Counted from the stretch's first letter, positions 1 through 9,736 are shown. The stretch: 64,000 nucleotides of DNA from Alteromonas lipotrueae (GCF_019249215.1 NZ_JAESDI010000016.1:40618-104617), one strand, 5' to 3'. Translations and numbers: made by a program. Notes: generated by a model from the letters alone, not told the origin.

Positions 1-33
1 GCCATTCTGCCATTCCGCCGTAATACTAGACTT

Positions 34-109
<76 letters not shown>

Positions 110-260
110 ATTTAAAGTCTTACATTTCGTTTCGTTGTTGCCGTCTCGAAATGTGCGGTGAATTCTACCTGTAACGCTGAAAGTGTCAATACGAAAAACA
201 AGGAAATATGCATTTTTGTGATCGTTTGCTACATTTTTATTCACATTGCTCAATAGACGA

Positions 261-839
261 TCAAATATTATCTTTTAAGCCCGCACTTAGGTGTGGCCAT
301 GCAGCACGTGAGTAAATAATCATTGACCAAATTGACAGCACTGCGGCGATATAAAGTAAAATATGTCCTAGGGTTACCCAATAAAGTGGAATGCCCATAA
401 ACGATTCAAGGCCAGATAATAATCCAATAATGGCTAACATTTGCGCAGTCGTTTTTGCTTTGCCAATAAATGATACTTTTACCGCTTCCCTCACACCATT
501 TTGTCCCATCCACTCTCTAAGCGCTGAAACGTAAATTTCTCGCACTAGTAGTGCAATGGCTGGAATGGTTATCCATAAACTAGCATAGCTGTGAGTAATC
601 ATTAGCAGTGCCGCCCCAACAATGAGCTTATCGGCAACAGGATCTAGGAAAGCACCAAAAGGTGTAGATTGTTCAAGTTTTCGGGCTAGGTAACCATCGA
701 ACCAATCGGTAATAGCTGCAAGCCAAAAAATAAATGCACCGGCTTCGTGGGCCCAACGCCAATCAAGAAAATAAACACCAACAAACACAGGAATAAGGAT
801 CACTCTGAATAGAGTAATTAAATTTGGAACCGTCCACAT
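261..839 (-). CDS. pgsA: CDP-diacylglycerol--glycerol-3-phosphate 3-phosphatidyltransferase
   Basis: PgsA makes phosphatidylglycerophosphate from CDP-diacylglycerol and glycerol-3-phosphate, the committed step to phosphatidylglycerol and cardiolipin, in the inner membrane. The 192-residue protein shows the complete CDP-alcohol phosphotransferase signature: D48-G49, A52-R53, G62, D66 and D70, preceded by D45. Several hydrophobic membrane segments follow. Length fits the family (about 180-190). It lies 114 nt after uvrC on the same strand and ahead of tRNA-Gly, the usual order in Gammaproteobacteria, which supports the assignment independently of the motif. Nothing looks truncated. Confidence 0.97.
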   Translation of the reverse strand: MWTVPNLITLFRVILIPVFVGVYFLDWRWAHEAGAFIFWLAAITDWFDGYLARKLEQSTPFGAFLDPVADKLIVGAALLMITHSYASLWITIPAIALLVREIYVSALREWMGQNGVREAVKVSFIGKAKTTAQMLAIIGLLSGLESFMGIPLYWVTLGHILLYIAAVLSIWSMIIYSRAAWPHLSAGLKDNI

Positions 840-953
840 AAATACATCTCAAAATTTTCGCCTATTATAGGCAGGTTTAGCGCAGCTTTTTTTAAGCCTT
901 CAATTTTTAACAGATTACCGCAATTTACGTATTAATGCGCGTATTGGATGAGA

Positions 954-2771
954 TTAAAGATGAAGATGATCGTATATGGTGTCAGCTAACTCTTTGCTAA
1001 TACCTGGTACGCTAGCAATTTCATCCTTACTGGCCTTTTTAAGCCCTTGCAGCCCACCCATATATTTCAACAGTGTTTGGCGACGTTTAGCCCCTACTCC
1101 AGGTATGGTTTCTAAACTTGATGTGGTTTTAACCTTTTGACGGCGGTTTCTGTGCCCAGTAATTGCAAAGCGGTGAGATTCATCTCTAATATGCTGAATA
1201 AGATGCAATGCGGGTGAGTGGCTGTCCATAGGCACGGTGTCGTGGCTATCGGCCAATATAATAGTTTCTAAACCCGGTTTGCGGGTTGTGCCTTTCGCTA
1301 CACCCAATAACATTGGCTTTTTATCATGAGGCCAATCTTTAAAGAAAGATTCAGCCTGAGACAACTGCCCTTTACCGCCATCGATAAGCAGCAAATCAGG
1401 GATCTTTTGTACTTCTTTAACTGATTTATACCGTCGCTTGAGGGCTTGAGCCATGGCGGCGTAATCATCACCAGGCGTAATGCCTTCAATGTTATAGCGG
1501 CGGTAATCGCTTTTAAGTGGGCCTTCACGATTAAACACCACGCAAGATGCTACGGTTTGTTCGCCTGAGGTGTGGCTTATGTCGAAACATTCCATACGCT
1601 GCAATGGCGCCTCTAATTCAAGCGCTGTTTCTAAATCGAGATAACGGGCAAATACAGACTTTTGTTCGCCGTACTGGGCCTCTAGTGCGGTTTCAGCATT
1701 GGCTTGTGCCAATTCTAGGTAGCGACGTTTCTCTTCACGTGCACCTTTAAAGAAATTCACACGGTATCCGGCTTCACTGCTAAGCAAATCGGCAATCGCT
1801 TGCTCATCAGACAGCGCACTAGCAAATACCATTTGCTTAGGAATAAGTTTGTTACCCGCTAAATAAAACTGCAAAAAAAAGGATTCAAATATTTCTTGTT
1901 CATCAGCCGTGTTCGGCACCTTTGGAAAAAACGCTTTGCTGCCTAAAAGTTGGCTGTCACGAATAAACATCACCTGAATACACGCCATATTGCCTTTCAC
2001 CGCAAAGCCAAATATGTCCATTTCATCTTGGGTACCGGCTACCCATTGGCGCTCTTGTACTTTGCGAAGTGTATTAATTTGGTCGCGATAACGCGCGGCA
2101 GCTTCAAAGTTTAGCGCTTCGCTGGCTTTTTCCATTTTATCGACCAAGGTACCAATGACTTGTTGGTTTTTACCTTTTAGGAATAGCCTAGCAAGGTCTA
2201 TTTGCTCGTTATATTCTTCGTCGCTTACATAACCTTCAACACAAGGCGCACTGCAACGCTGCATTTGGTACTGCAAACAAGGGCGACTTCTTGCGCGATA
2301 GTAACTGTCTTCACACTGGCGTACAGGAAAAATACGCTGCATAGAACGCAAACTTTCACGAACGGCACCCGCACTAGGATAAGGGCCAAAATATTCGCCC
2401 TTTTTCTTTTGCGGGCCACGGTGAAACGATAAACGTGGGTGCTGGTGGTCAGATAGGAATATAAAAGGGTAGGATTTATCGTCACGCATGACCACGTTGT
2501 AACGTGGCTTGTACTTCTTGATGAAGTTATTTTCTAGCAAAAACGCTTCTGTTTCACTATTTACAACGGTGACATCCATATTGGCAATTTGCATTACCAA
2601 TGAGCGTGTTTTTGCATTATCGACATTCATCCGAAAATAGCTAGAAACACGCTTTTTAAGGTTTTTTGCTTTACCTACATAAATGACGTCTTCCTGAGCG
2701 TTATACATTCTGTATACGCCCGGTTGAGAAGTTAAATTTTTGAGAAACGCTGCGGAATCAAATGCAGACAT
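954..2771 (-). CDS. uvrC: Excinuclease ABC subunit C
   Basis: UvrC makes the 3' and 5' incisions around a DNA lesion marked by UvrAB in nucleotide excision repair. The 605-residue protein begins with a GIY-YIG nuclease domain (GVY at residues 18-20, YVG at 31-33, then KAKNLKKR). A cysteine cluster (CLQYQMQRCSAPC) and a UVR helical motif around residues 200-240 follow. The RNase H-like nuclease region contains MECFDISH and LLIDGGKGQL, and the protein ends in a helix-hairpin-helix pair (ETIPGVGAKRR, ASVPGISKELA). Length matches the family. It starts 6 nt after the uvrY stop and is almost certainly cotranscribed with it. Confidence 0.98.
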   Translation of the reverse strand: MSAFDSAAFLKNLTSQPGVYRMYNAQEDVIYVGKAKNLKKRVSSYFRMNVDNAKTRSLVMQIANMDVTVVNSETEAFLLENNFIKKYKPRYNVVMRDDKSYPFIFLSDHQHPRLSFHRGPQKKKGEYFGPYPSAGAVRESLRSMQRIFPVRQCEDSYYRARSRPCLQYQMQRCSAPCVEGYVSDEEYNEQIDLARLFLKGKNQQVIGTLVDKMEKASEALNFEAAARYRDQINTLRKVQERQWVAGTQDEMDIFGFAVKGNMACIQVMFIRDSQLLGSKAFFPKVPNTADEQEIFESFFLQFYLAGNKLIPKQMVFASALSDEQAIADLLSSEAGYRVNFFKGAREEKRRYLELAQANAETALEAQYGEQKSVFARYLDLETALELEAPLQRMECFDISHTSGEQTVASCVVFNREGPLKSDYRRYNIEGITPGDDYAAMAQALKRRYKSVKEVQKIPDLLLIDGGKGQLSQAESFFKDWPHDKKPMLLGVAKGTTRKPGLETIILADSHDTVPMDSHSPALHLIQHIRDESHRFAITGHRNRRQKVKTTSSLETIPGVGAKRRQTLLKYMGGLQGLKKASKDEIASVPGISKELADTIYDHLHL

Positions 2772-2777
2772 GCTGGG

Positions 2778-3422
2778 CTAAAGCAAATTCGAATCGATGA
2801 GTTTGTGGCGAAGCGCTAAGTGGGTTAATTCCACATCAGTGGTTACGCCTAACTTTTCAAACATACGATAACGGTATGTATTGACAGTTTTCGCGTTAAT
2901 GCTTAACTCATTGGCAATGTCAGGTACGCGTTTGCCCTTGGTGAGGCGAAGCGCAATACTTAACTCTCTATCTGATAAATCATTAAACGGGTTGTCTGAA
3001 TTCGGGGAAAGCTTATCGATGGCGATACTGTTCGCTACTTCACTATCGATATACTTTTGCCCAGCAACGACTTTATGAATGGCTCGAATAACTTCTTCAG
3101 GTTCAGCATCTTTCGTTAAGAAACCAAACGCGCCAGCATTCATAACCTGCATCGGAATGGGGCTTTCTTTGTGCATAGACAAACAAATCACGCGAGTGTT
3201 CTCAGACATTCGCACAATGCGTTTAGTTGCTTCTAGCCCGCCAATACCGGGCATATTTACGTCCATGAGTACCACATCTGGGGCATTTTTTCGACATAAC
3301 TGTACGGCATCTTCGCCATTTTTAGCTTCAGCTATGATTGAAAAATCTACGACATCTTCCAGAATTCGGCGGATCCCTCTTCTGACCAAATCATGGTCAT
3401 CTGCTAGGATAATTTTTATCAC
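2778..3422 (-). CDS. uvrY: Response regulator, UvrY/GacA type
   Basis: This is the response regulator of the BarA/UvrY (GacS/GacA) system, which in relatives switches on small RNAs that titrate CsrA. The receiver domain has the acidic pair D8-D9, phosphoacceptor D54 (VLMDVNMPG) and the conserved lysine in LTKDAEP. A LuxR-type helix-turn-helix fills residues about 145-210 (LSDRELSIALRLTKGK, then INAKTVNTYRYRMFEKLGV). Length (214) fits the family. The start is a GTG. Direct coupling to uvrC is the diagnostic neighbourhood in enterics, vibrios and pseudomonads. The cognate sensor BarA is not in this window. Confidence 0.95.
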   Translation of the reverse strand: MIKIILADDHDLVRRGIRRILEDVVDFSIIAEAKNGEDAVQLCRKNAPDVVLMDVNMPGIGGLEATKRIVRMSENTRVICLSMHKESPIPMQVMNAGAFGFLTKDAEPEEVIRAIHKVVAGQKYIDSEVANSIAIDKLSPNSDNPFNDLSDRELSIALRLTKGKRVPDIANELSINAKTVNTYRYRMFEKLGVTTDVELTHLALRHKLIDSNLL

Positions 3423-3489
3423 AAGTATCTCACTGACTACGGTTTACTTTCGAACAAAAAAGATCCGTAACCGTGGTGGTTTCCACCAG

Positions 3490-4137
3490 TTACTTACCAA
3501 TCATGCGTCTATTTAAGGTAGTCATCTTATCTGACTTCACGTCGTTAACTATTAATTCACCTTTCACAATATGCAAATAGCCAGCTCCCAAGGTTGTTGT
3601 AGATTCAACCGCTAAGTCGAAAGCTTCGCCTTGGCTAAGAGCCAGTTTACTAATACGTGCTTCTTGATTAATTTTTAATGCGCCGTTTTGCCCCGACTCA
3701 CTGACAAGCAACTCTAATCCGTTTTTATCACTAACCGACTTCTGTAAATAAGCTGGCTGAACACCCGTTACGTTAGGCTCAATCCAAATTTGAATAAAAT
3801 TAACTTCCTCGTGATCAGACGCATTCATTTCAGAATGCCTAATGCCCTTTCCTGCACTCATCACTTGAATATCACCAGCAGGAATAACGTAGTCGTTACC
3901 TGTGCTGTCTTTGTGTTTTAGCGCACCGCTTACGACAAAAGAAATGATTTCCATGTCTCGGTGTCCATGGGTTTCAAAGCCTCTACCCGCCTGTACGATA
4001 TCATCGTTAATGACCCTTAGGGCAGAAAACCCCATATGATTGGCGTCATAATACTGGCCAAATGAAAAACTATGTTTGCTGTTTAGCCAACCAAGATTTA
4101 CGTTGCCTCGTTCGCTACCTTTTCGGATGTATTGCAT
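3490..4137 (-). CDS. Pirin family protein
   Basis: A 215-residue bicupin protein of the pirin family (YhhW-like). Pirins bind a metal in the N-terminal cupin, and some act as quercetinases or redox-linked regulators; the role here is unknown. Visible motifs are the metal-ligand stretch HGHRDMEI, then GDIQVMSAGKGIRHSE and the conserved NFIQIWI. An upstream in-frame start would add 11 residues, but AAGGAA sits just before the ATG used here and the N-terminus MQYIRKGSERG looks like the family's. The gene is separated from uvrY by a short gap and from the lyase gene by about 350 nt. Confidence 0.9.
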   Translation of the reverse strand: MQYIRKGSERGNVNLGWLNSKHSFSFGQYYDANHMGFSALRVINDDIVQAGRGFETHGHRDMEIISFVVSGALKHKDSTGNDYVIPAGDIQVMSAGKGIRHSEMNASDHEEVNFIQIWIEPNVTGVQPAYLQKSVSDKNGLELLVSESGQNGALKINQEARISKLALSQGEAFDLAVESTTTLGAGYLHIVKGELIVNDVKSDKMTTLNRRMIGK

Positions 4138-4170
4138 CTTTAATTCCTTACATCGACTCTTTTGCGCCAA

Positions 4171-4485
4171 GCACCACTAGAGCGCTTGTTATCGATAATC
4201 AATTTTCAATACTCAATATTGTAGTACCTAAACAGCGGGATAAAATTAGCGAATTTAGCACCATTCATTCGTTTTTTGAGAATGAATGGATGTTGGGCTA
4301 GGTCTAGGCTAGGTACTAAATTGGCTTTCCCGATGCAGAGCACGATACAGGAGCCCGAGGTGAAAATTAGTCAGATCTAACGGTAGAAATAGGAAGCACC
4401 CAACAAAGGGGGAACGAACTGGATTTAGTAAACACAGCATGAGTGACAATTAGCGGAAGACTAGCACTAAGCTAAAGGCTATAAC
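4171..4485. other. Intergenic region with perfect 10-bp hairpin
   Basis: No convincing gene lies here. The clearest element is a perfect inverted repeat, CCATTCATTC at 4261-4270 and GAATGAATGG at 4280-4289, with a 9-nt loop containing a T6 run. Neither side is followed by a T-tract, so it is not a standard intrinsic terminator. The promoter of the pirin gene must lie in this gap. A short imperfect direct repeat (CTAGGTCTAGGCTAGGTAC) follows at about 4299-4317. Confidence 0.6.
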
Positions 4486-5868
4486 TTAATCGGAAAATAA
4501 TCTCAGTAACGCCGTTTTTATCGCACTAGGGTGACATGCCAAATTAAGGCGCAAATAACCTGGGGCGTTAAAACTTGACCCATCAACACCAATAACCCCA
4601 CGCTTGCAGGTTTCAACGAACATGTTTTGTGGAAAGCGTTGATTCAAATTCAACCATAAAAAGTAACCAGCCTCACCCAAAGTAAAAGATGTGGTTGGGC
4701 TCAGTACGTTCATAAGCGCTTTGGCGTATTGCCTGTTAAACGCAATAGCCTTCAACACTAACGCCAACCAGTCATCTGCTTTTTCGTAGGCCGCAATCAG
4801 TGCAACTTTAGCTACGGGGGATGCCTCAAGATGGCAGCTGTCTATTTCCATTGCAAACTTAGTGCGTAGTTCATCATTTACAATAATGGCATACGATGCA
4901 GCGGGTATAGCCGATAAATTAAATGCTTTTGCGGCACTGTTTATTCGTATAATTGTGTCTTGCACAAATGGGATATCTATCGCAAAAGGTTTTATAGCGC
5001 TTGGAGCATTATGCTTGGTGTTAGTTTTGGTGTTGCTCGAAGCATTCACAGTAGCATCGGCATCAATAAAACCAAATTCACTGTGCACTTCATCAAGGAT
5101 AAGGGTGATATTGTGGGTTTCACAAAAACGGGCAATATCAAGTTGGTATGACTCGCTTAGCACTGTGCCTGTGGGGTTATTCGGGTGGCAAAGCACAAAG
5201 GCAGTACAATCTGCATCTAATAACGCGGTTGTATTTTTTTCTAAACCTGTTTCAACACCGGTTCCCTTATAACTAATATCGTCAATACTCACATCAACGA
5301 GGTTTAGGCCTTGCGCCGCCATTCTTTCTCGAAGAGGGCCATAGGTAGGTGAAAGCACCATGACCTTATCACCTTTTGTGGTGCACACCTTCAACGCAGT
5401 ATCTACTGCAGCCATCACACTTGCCGTACTCACTACCGAATTGGAAGCAATGACCGCACCTTGTTTAGCGTAACGGGCTGCCACAACATCACCAATATCA
5501 CATGACTGATACCCATAATGCGAAGACACAAATGCCGATATAGCATGGGCAATGTGCTTAGATGGCGCAGTGTCCATGTCGGCTATCCACATACTTACTG
5601 CGTGTTCTGGTGCATGCGGGAAGCGAGTAGAAAGCGACGAAAACTTCAGGCGGTTTCTTGCGTGAGCCTCGCCATAGTCGGCGTTGTCATTGTCATCAGT
5701 GTCACCTAAAGACAAGGGTGTATGCCAAAGCGATGAAAATTCACTACATTGCTCAGAAAATAAATTGTCGATATCGGCAACCTGTTTTCTCAAAGCAGCG
5801 TTTATATCTACGCTGCAGCCCGCTATTTGATCGGCGCCTGCTAAAGCGCTTTGCTTAGCCGCTTTCAT
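4486..5868 (-). CDS. ovoB: PLP-dependent C-S lyase/aminotransferase, OvoB-like
   Basis: A fold-type I PLP enzyme related to the MalY/PatB C-S lyases. HPNNPTG is at residues 228-234, the cofactor aspartate is in LDEVHSE (259-264), and the Schiff-base lysine is K314 in NSAAKAFN. The protein is 460 residues, longer than usual because of an N-terminal extension of about 60 residues and a low-complexity Asn/Thr insert near 270-290. It lies 51 nt downstream of ovoA on the same strand. In ovothiol synthesis the 5-histidylcysteine sulfoxide made by OvoA is cleaved by the PLP lyase OvoB, so this gene is a natural OvoB candidate. The fold is certain; the substrate is inferred from the neighbour. Alternative: a general cystathionine beta-lyase. 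Confidence 0.75.
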   Translation of the reverse strand: MKAAKQSALAGADQIAGCSVDINAALRKQVADIDNLFSEQCSEFSSLWHTPLSLGDTDDNDNADYGEAHARNRLKFSSLSTRFPHAPEHAVSMWIADMDTAPSKHIAHAISAFVSSHYGYQSCDIGDVVAARYAKQGAVIASNSVVSTASVMAAVDTALKVCTTKGDKVMVLSPTYGPLRERMAAQGLNLVDVSIDDISYKGTGVETGLEKNTTALLDADCTAFVLCHPNNPTGTVLSESYQLDIARFCETHNITLILDEVHSEFGFIDADATVNASSNTKTNTKHNAPSAIKPFAIDIPFVQDTIIRINSAAKAFNLSAIPAASYAIIVNDELRTKFAMEIDSCHLEASPVAKVALIAAYEKADDWLALVLKAIAFNRQYAKALMNVLSPTTSFTLGEAGYFLWLNLNQRFPQNMFVETCKRGVIGVDGSSFNAPGYLRLNLACHPSAIKTALLRLFSD

Positions 5869-5919
5869 TCATTACCTTTTTGGCAAAGAACACAACGCGT
5901 AAACACTGTATACACAATA

Positions 5920-8019
5920 CTATCGCTTCTTAAACACGTTAAATTCAGACAGCGTATGCTGGAATTTACGCTTTGTTTCACGAATAACAAAAGGAATTTC
6001 AGTTGGCGCCCCTACTCGCTCGAAATTTTCTTTAAGCGTGGCTTCCAGCGCTTCTGTCGACGTTAACGTTTCACCGTTCTCGTCTTTGAAACCCCCTAAC
6101 CATTCGCTACGCTCTGTATATTCTTCCAACCACGTAAACGGTGAGGCTATTACCAGTATGCCGCCTGCATTAAGCCTTGCAGTAACATCGTTCAACACTT
6201 TCTTAGGGCTGTACACTCTATCAAGCAAGTTACCCATAAAGATCAAATCGTAGCCTGTAAATTGCGGCTTCAAGTTACAGGCGTCACCTTGGGCAAAATG
6301 GACTTTATCTGCACATTCCGCTAAGCCCATGTTGCTTAGCTTACGGGCTTTAAACGACGTTAATTCGCCCTCTTCAATAAGGTTATAACGAATTTCACCT
6401 CGTTCCTGCATAGCAACAGCGGTTTTAATAAACCGTGCAGAGAAATCGATGCCATCAACCTGGTCAAAATAGGTGGCTAATTCAAACGATGAGCGCCCTA
6501 CTGCACAGCCTAAGTCTAACGCTTTTCCGCCTTTGTTTTGAGGCATGTGGCTTAAACAAAAATGAGCACTTGCTTTAGCGAAGTTTTCAACATTAAAGTA
6601 AGTGTCACCGTAATGGAACTCACTGTATTGTGATACCTGTGTATCGCTTTCGTAATCCAAATCATTTACCTGTATAGGTAGTGCAGCTTCTACATAGCGA
6701 AAGCCTGCGTGTTGAAAAAAGTGACGGCGAAACGCATAACGGCTTTGTGCCATAGCCTCGTTCCCCGTAGATATCCAGCTTCCACCTTTAATAAGATTAT
6801 GCTTGTTGTCAAAGGTAGGCGTGGTGAAATCATCGTACAGCGGATGCACTTTAAACCCATCAAAGGGGTAAATTGGCGTTTCCGTCCATTGCCATACGTT
6901 ACCTACTACATCGTAAAAATCACCGGCTTGGTTAACATCTACCGGTTCACTAGACGCGTACTTGTTCAACGCAACATTGTAGCCGCTTGAATAAATATTA
7001 TCGGTAACGCCCGCGAACTCACGTAAACGTAGCCACTCATCTTCAGTAGGTAGTCGAATTAGCGTGCCGGATTGCTCACTTTTATAATTACAGAAGGCTT
7101 TCGCTTCGTGGTAATTCACATCTACAGGCCAACTCAGTGGTAATGGAAATGCTTCCAACATACTGCGATACAAATAACCGCTATCAGCCTTTACCCAAAA
7201 AGTCGGGTGAGCTGCTTTTGTGTACTCGCGCCACTTATTGCCTTCCTCTTCCCAGTAATCTGAGCTCTCATATCCGCCTGCTTCTATAAACGTTAAAAAC
7301 TCACCATTACTCACAGCGAATTGACTGGCTTTGAATTCGGCTACACTAGCTTGATGGTGGCCATATTCGTTATCCCACCCATACAAGGCATCGTTCCATT
7401 GTTTGTTACATATAACATCGCCACTTGGCACGTCAATTAATGTATTGATAGGAGCACTAGATGAAACGTTACATCTGGGCCAATTTTTGTTATCGGTCTT
7501 AACCTGGCTAATGGGCAGTTGACGAATAAGGACTGAGGACGTTTCTAAATGAATGCGTTCATGTTCAATTCCCATCACCAGCGGCCACATTGGGCTTTCC
7601 CAATTGATAGGCATACTAAAATCGAGGGTTTCAATTACCGATAACACGAGATCGCGCACTTGGCGGCGATACTGACGCACTTCATCAACAGACGGCCATA
7701 CGTAGTTCTCGTCGTTAAGATCATCCCAACTCATTTCGTCTACACCGATAGCAAATAACGACTCGAATCTCGGGTTGATACGCTCAGAAATGATTTTAGC
7801 CAAAATAAGCTTATTGATAAAAAAAGTCGCGGTATGGCCAAAATAAAAGATAAGTGGATGGCGAAGCTTTTCAGCACGCTGGAAATAGGCATCATCGCTT
7901 GCTAGGCAAGTAAATAGGCTTTCATAGGTATCAAACGAATCCGTAAAATACGCTTTTATTTCCTGACGTTTTTGCTCAACACTGCCCTGACTCAAATTGA
8001 GCGTACTCATAGCCTGCAT
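5920..8019 (-). CDS. ovoA: 5-histidylcysteine sulfoxide synthase/methyltransferase OvoA
   Basis: OvoA joins cysteine to histidine with oxygen at a non-haem iron centre, giving 5-histidylcysteine sulfoxide. Its C-terminal methyltransferase later methylates the thiol-histidine to ovothiol A, a redox buffer. The 699-residue protein has all three parts: an N-terminal DinB-like domain with iron ligands H62 and H153-x3-H157-x-E159, a central FGE-sulfatase domain (about 210-450, with EFGHHQA, RLPTEDEW, VGNVWQWTET and KGGSW), and a SAM-binding methyltransferase (ALDLGCAVGRS near 500). Ergothioneine-type EgtB lacks the methyltransferase, so OvoA is favoured. AGAGGA precedes the ATG. The gene probably leads a two-gene operon with the lyase. 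Confidence 0.93.
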   Translation of the reverse strand: MQAMSTLNLSQGSVEQKRQEIKAYFTDSFDTYESLFTCLASDDAYFQRAEKLRHPLIFYFGHTATFFINKLILAKIISERINPRFESLFAIGVDEMSWDDLNDENYVWPSVDEVRQYRRQVRDLVLSVIETLDFSMPINWESPMWPLVMGIEHERIHLETSSVLIRQLPISQVKTDNKNWPRCNVSSSAPINTLIDVPSGDVICNKQWNDALYGWDNEYGHHQASVAEFKASQFAVSNGEFLTFIEAGGYESSDYWEEEGNKWREYTKAAHPTFWVKADSGYLYRSMLEAFPLPLSWPVDVNYHEAKAFCNYKSEQSGTLIRLPTEDEWLRLREFAGVTDNIYSSGYNVALNKYASSEPVDVNQAGDFYDVVGNVWQWTETPIYPFDGFKVHPLYDDFTTPTFDNKHNLIKGGSWISTGNEAMAQSRYAFRRHFFQHAGFRYVEAALPIQVNDLDYESDTQVSQYSEFHYGDTYFNVENFAKASAHFCLSHMPQNKGGKALDLGCAVGRSSFELATYFDQVDGIDFSARFIKTAVAMQERGEIRYNLIEEGELTSFKARKLSNMGLAECADKVHFAQGDACNLKPQFTGYDLIFMGNLLDRVYSPKKVLNDVTARLNAGGILVIASPFTWLEEYTERSEWLGGFKDENGETLTSTEALEATLKENFERVGAPTEIPFVIRETKRKFQHTLSEFNVFKKR

Positions 8020-8630
8020 ATCAATCCTCTATATTTATTCTTTTTCGTCAGTGGGTGTAACGAGCTGTCGTTGCGTTTCACTTACACTTTCGTTTTAAGC
8101 ATTAGCACTGTAATGAGTAATAACCTCTATATCACTTACTATACACCTTAATTGCAATTGGACATTAGAGTGAAGCCCTAATCACACATCTGTGAACTAG
8201 TGTCTTTAAACAAGTGTACCTATGTACAATAGCGATAATATAGAAAACTAATGGTTAATCGTTTTTAGCAAAAATTTATGACCAACATGCGACTGTCGCG
8301 AGTGCCTTTCTTCTATCTCTCACTCATTTTTACTAACGCCGCTTAGTCGAAAATATTAGTTATTATGAATGTAATCATTTTATAAGAGCTTATTACAAAT
8401 TATAGACAGAGGAAGATCAGAAAAACTTTCAATGAGTTGCAGTACTTTTTCACCGCTATCTTTCGTTTGTTTGTCCGTTTATCATTGCGGCATTGCTACT
8501 TAGTGGCTAGAACAACTTCTAGCCTTAATAAAAGTTTTAGAATTGTGAATTTTATTTAATTAAACCTGCCCGAAAATATACGCTGCTTATTCCCGTTTGC
8601 TGTGGTGCTAATACACTTTATTTCAGGCAT
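8020..8630. other. Long AT-rich intergenic region upstream of ovoA
   Basis: About 600 nt with no supported gene. It must hold the ovoA promoter on the minus strand. A perfect hairpin (GGCTAGAA at 8505-8512, TTCTAGCC at 8517-8524, loop CAAC) is the only strong structure seen. It is followed on the plus strand by TTAATAAAA and could be a weak terminator or a relic. No known riboswitch or RNA gene was recognised. Confidence 0.5.
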
Positions 8631-8659
8631 AAAAAAACCCGCAACAGTGTGCGGGTTTT
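8631..8659 (-). terminator. Intrinsic terminator of tRNA-Ser copy 1
   Basis: On the minus strand the stem ACCCGCA/TGCGGGT with a short loop is followed by a run of seven T residues, immediately downstream of the tRNA 3' end. Near-identical hairpins recur at 13058, 13244, 14074 and 23019. Confidence 0.85.
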
Positions 8660-8666
8660 CAAAACT

Positions 8667-8758
8667 TGGCGGAGAGGGAGGGATTCGAACCCCCGGAAGG
8701 TTTGACCCTTCGCCTGATTTCAAGTCAGGTGCATTAAACCGAGCTCTGCCACCTCTCC
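8667..8758 (-). tRNA. tRNA-Ser (anticodon TGA), copy 1
   Basis: A 92-nt class II tRNA with acceptor GGAGAGG/CCTCTCC, discriminator G and encoded CCA. The anticodon stem-loop is CTGACTTGAAATCAG, giving TGA (reads UCA/UCG). The long variable arm GCGAAGGGTCAAACCTTC and the T arm GGTTCGAATCC are intact. Copies 2 and 3 in this window are identical in sequence by my reading. Confidence 0.97.
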
Positions 8759-8899
8759 AAGTGCTGTGTATCTTAATGATTTAGCTGAAAGTGTAAAGCA
8801 CTAACTTAAACTTTTATGTTCAACCGATTAATTGATAAACAAAGTGCTTGTATTTTGGTTAATTTGTTTAAGTTAAGTGCATGTCCGTGGATGTTTCGC

Positions 8900-9736
8900 T
8901 TAGTTTTTCCAAACAAACATACTTGCTGGCTTCGTCAGTAACGTTAATGATATTGCTTTGTCTACCGTCCTTTCATTTGCACCGTAACAAACATGAAGAG
9001 GGAGTAAATGTTCTTCTCTAGGGTGAGCAAATATTCCGTGGGGTGAACTTTTCCACTCAATGAGTTTTTGACTCCGTTCTAATTCATTCATTGCTTCAAA
9101 CTTCATTGTTTCTTGTAGCCATTGATTGAATTCTTGTGCTTTTTTATTTGCCGACGCTGAACTATCAAAAAAGCCACGCATGTTATGAAAAGACGAACCC
9201 GAGCCCAACAGTAAAACATGCTTGTCGTTACAATTAGCCTGTAAAATGTGTCTCAATGCCCTTCCTAACGCTATATGCTTTGCCGCATCCAAGTCTGATG
9301 TTAAGGATACTTGAATACATGGAATGTCTGCTTCTGGGTACATGATAGTGAGAGGAACAAACATCCCATGATCAAACCCGCGATTTTGGTTAGCCGTTGC
9401 ATCAACTCCCTGTGCTTGCAAACCCGCCACAATAGATGCAGATAAATCGGGGATACCAAGGGCTGGATATTGCAATGTATAAGCCCGCTCAGGAAAGCCG
9501 TAGTAATCATAAATCAAGCTTGGTTTGTTACCGGCAGTCACTTGGGTGTTATTTTCCTCCCAATGCGCACTAACCACCACAATGACATCAGGCCTTCGCA
9601 TATCTCGCGATAAGGTTTTAAGTACCTCAATCATTTCTTTATGGTTTGCGCCCCCTTTGCCGTCTTCATCTGTACCGCGTTCTAGAAGTGGCAGCGGTCC
9701 ACCACCATGTGAAATGTAAGCCGTTGTAATACTCAT
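8900..9736 (-). CDS. DODA-type extradiol dioxygenase (YgiD-like)
   Basis: A 278-residue member of the LigB/DODA superfamily, which opens catechol-type rings using a metal held by histidines; bacterial YgiD cleaves DOPA at the 4,5 position. The expected histidines are visible: SHGGGPLPL near residue 9, SAHW near 57, FDHGMFVPL near 120, GSSFHNM near 175-180 and HPREEHLLPLH near 230. Length fits the family. It runs in the same direction as the DoxX gene about 110 nt upstream, and a LysR regulator is divergent to that pair. The physiological substrate cannot be told from the sequence. Confidence 0.9.
   Translation of the reverse strand: MSITTAYISHGGGPLPLLERGTDEDGKGGANHKEMIEVLKTLSRDMRRPDVIVVVSAHWEENNTQVTAGNKPSLIYDYYGFPERAYTLQYPALGIPDLSASIVAGLQAQGVDATANQNRGFDHGMFVPLTIMYPEADIPCIQVSLTSDLDAAKHIALGRALRHILQANCNDKHVLLLGSGSSFHNMRGFFDSSASANKKAQEFNQWLQETMKFEAMNELERSQKLIEWKSSPHGIFAHPREEHLLPLHVCYGANERTVDKAISLTLLTKPASMFVWKN

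Noticed and set aside
8602..8784. 60-residue plus-strand frame over tRNA-Ser copy 1
   Set aside because: The GGIRTPGRFDPSP-type sequence is antisense tRNA-Ser translation.
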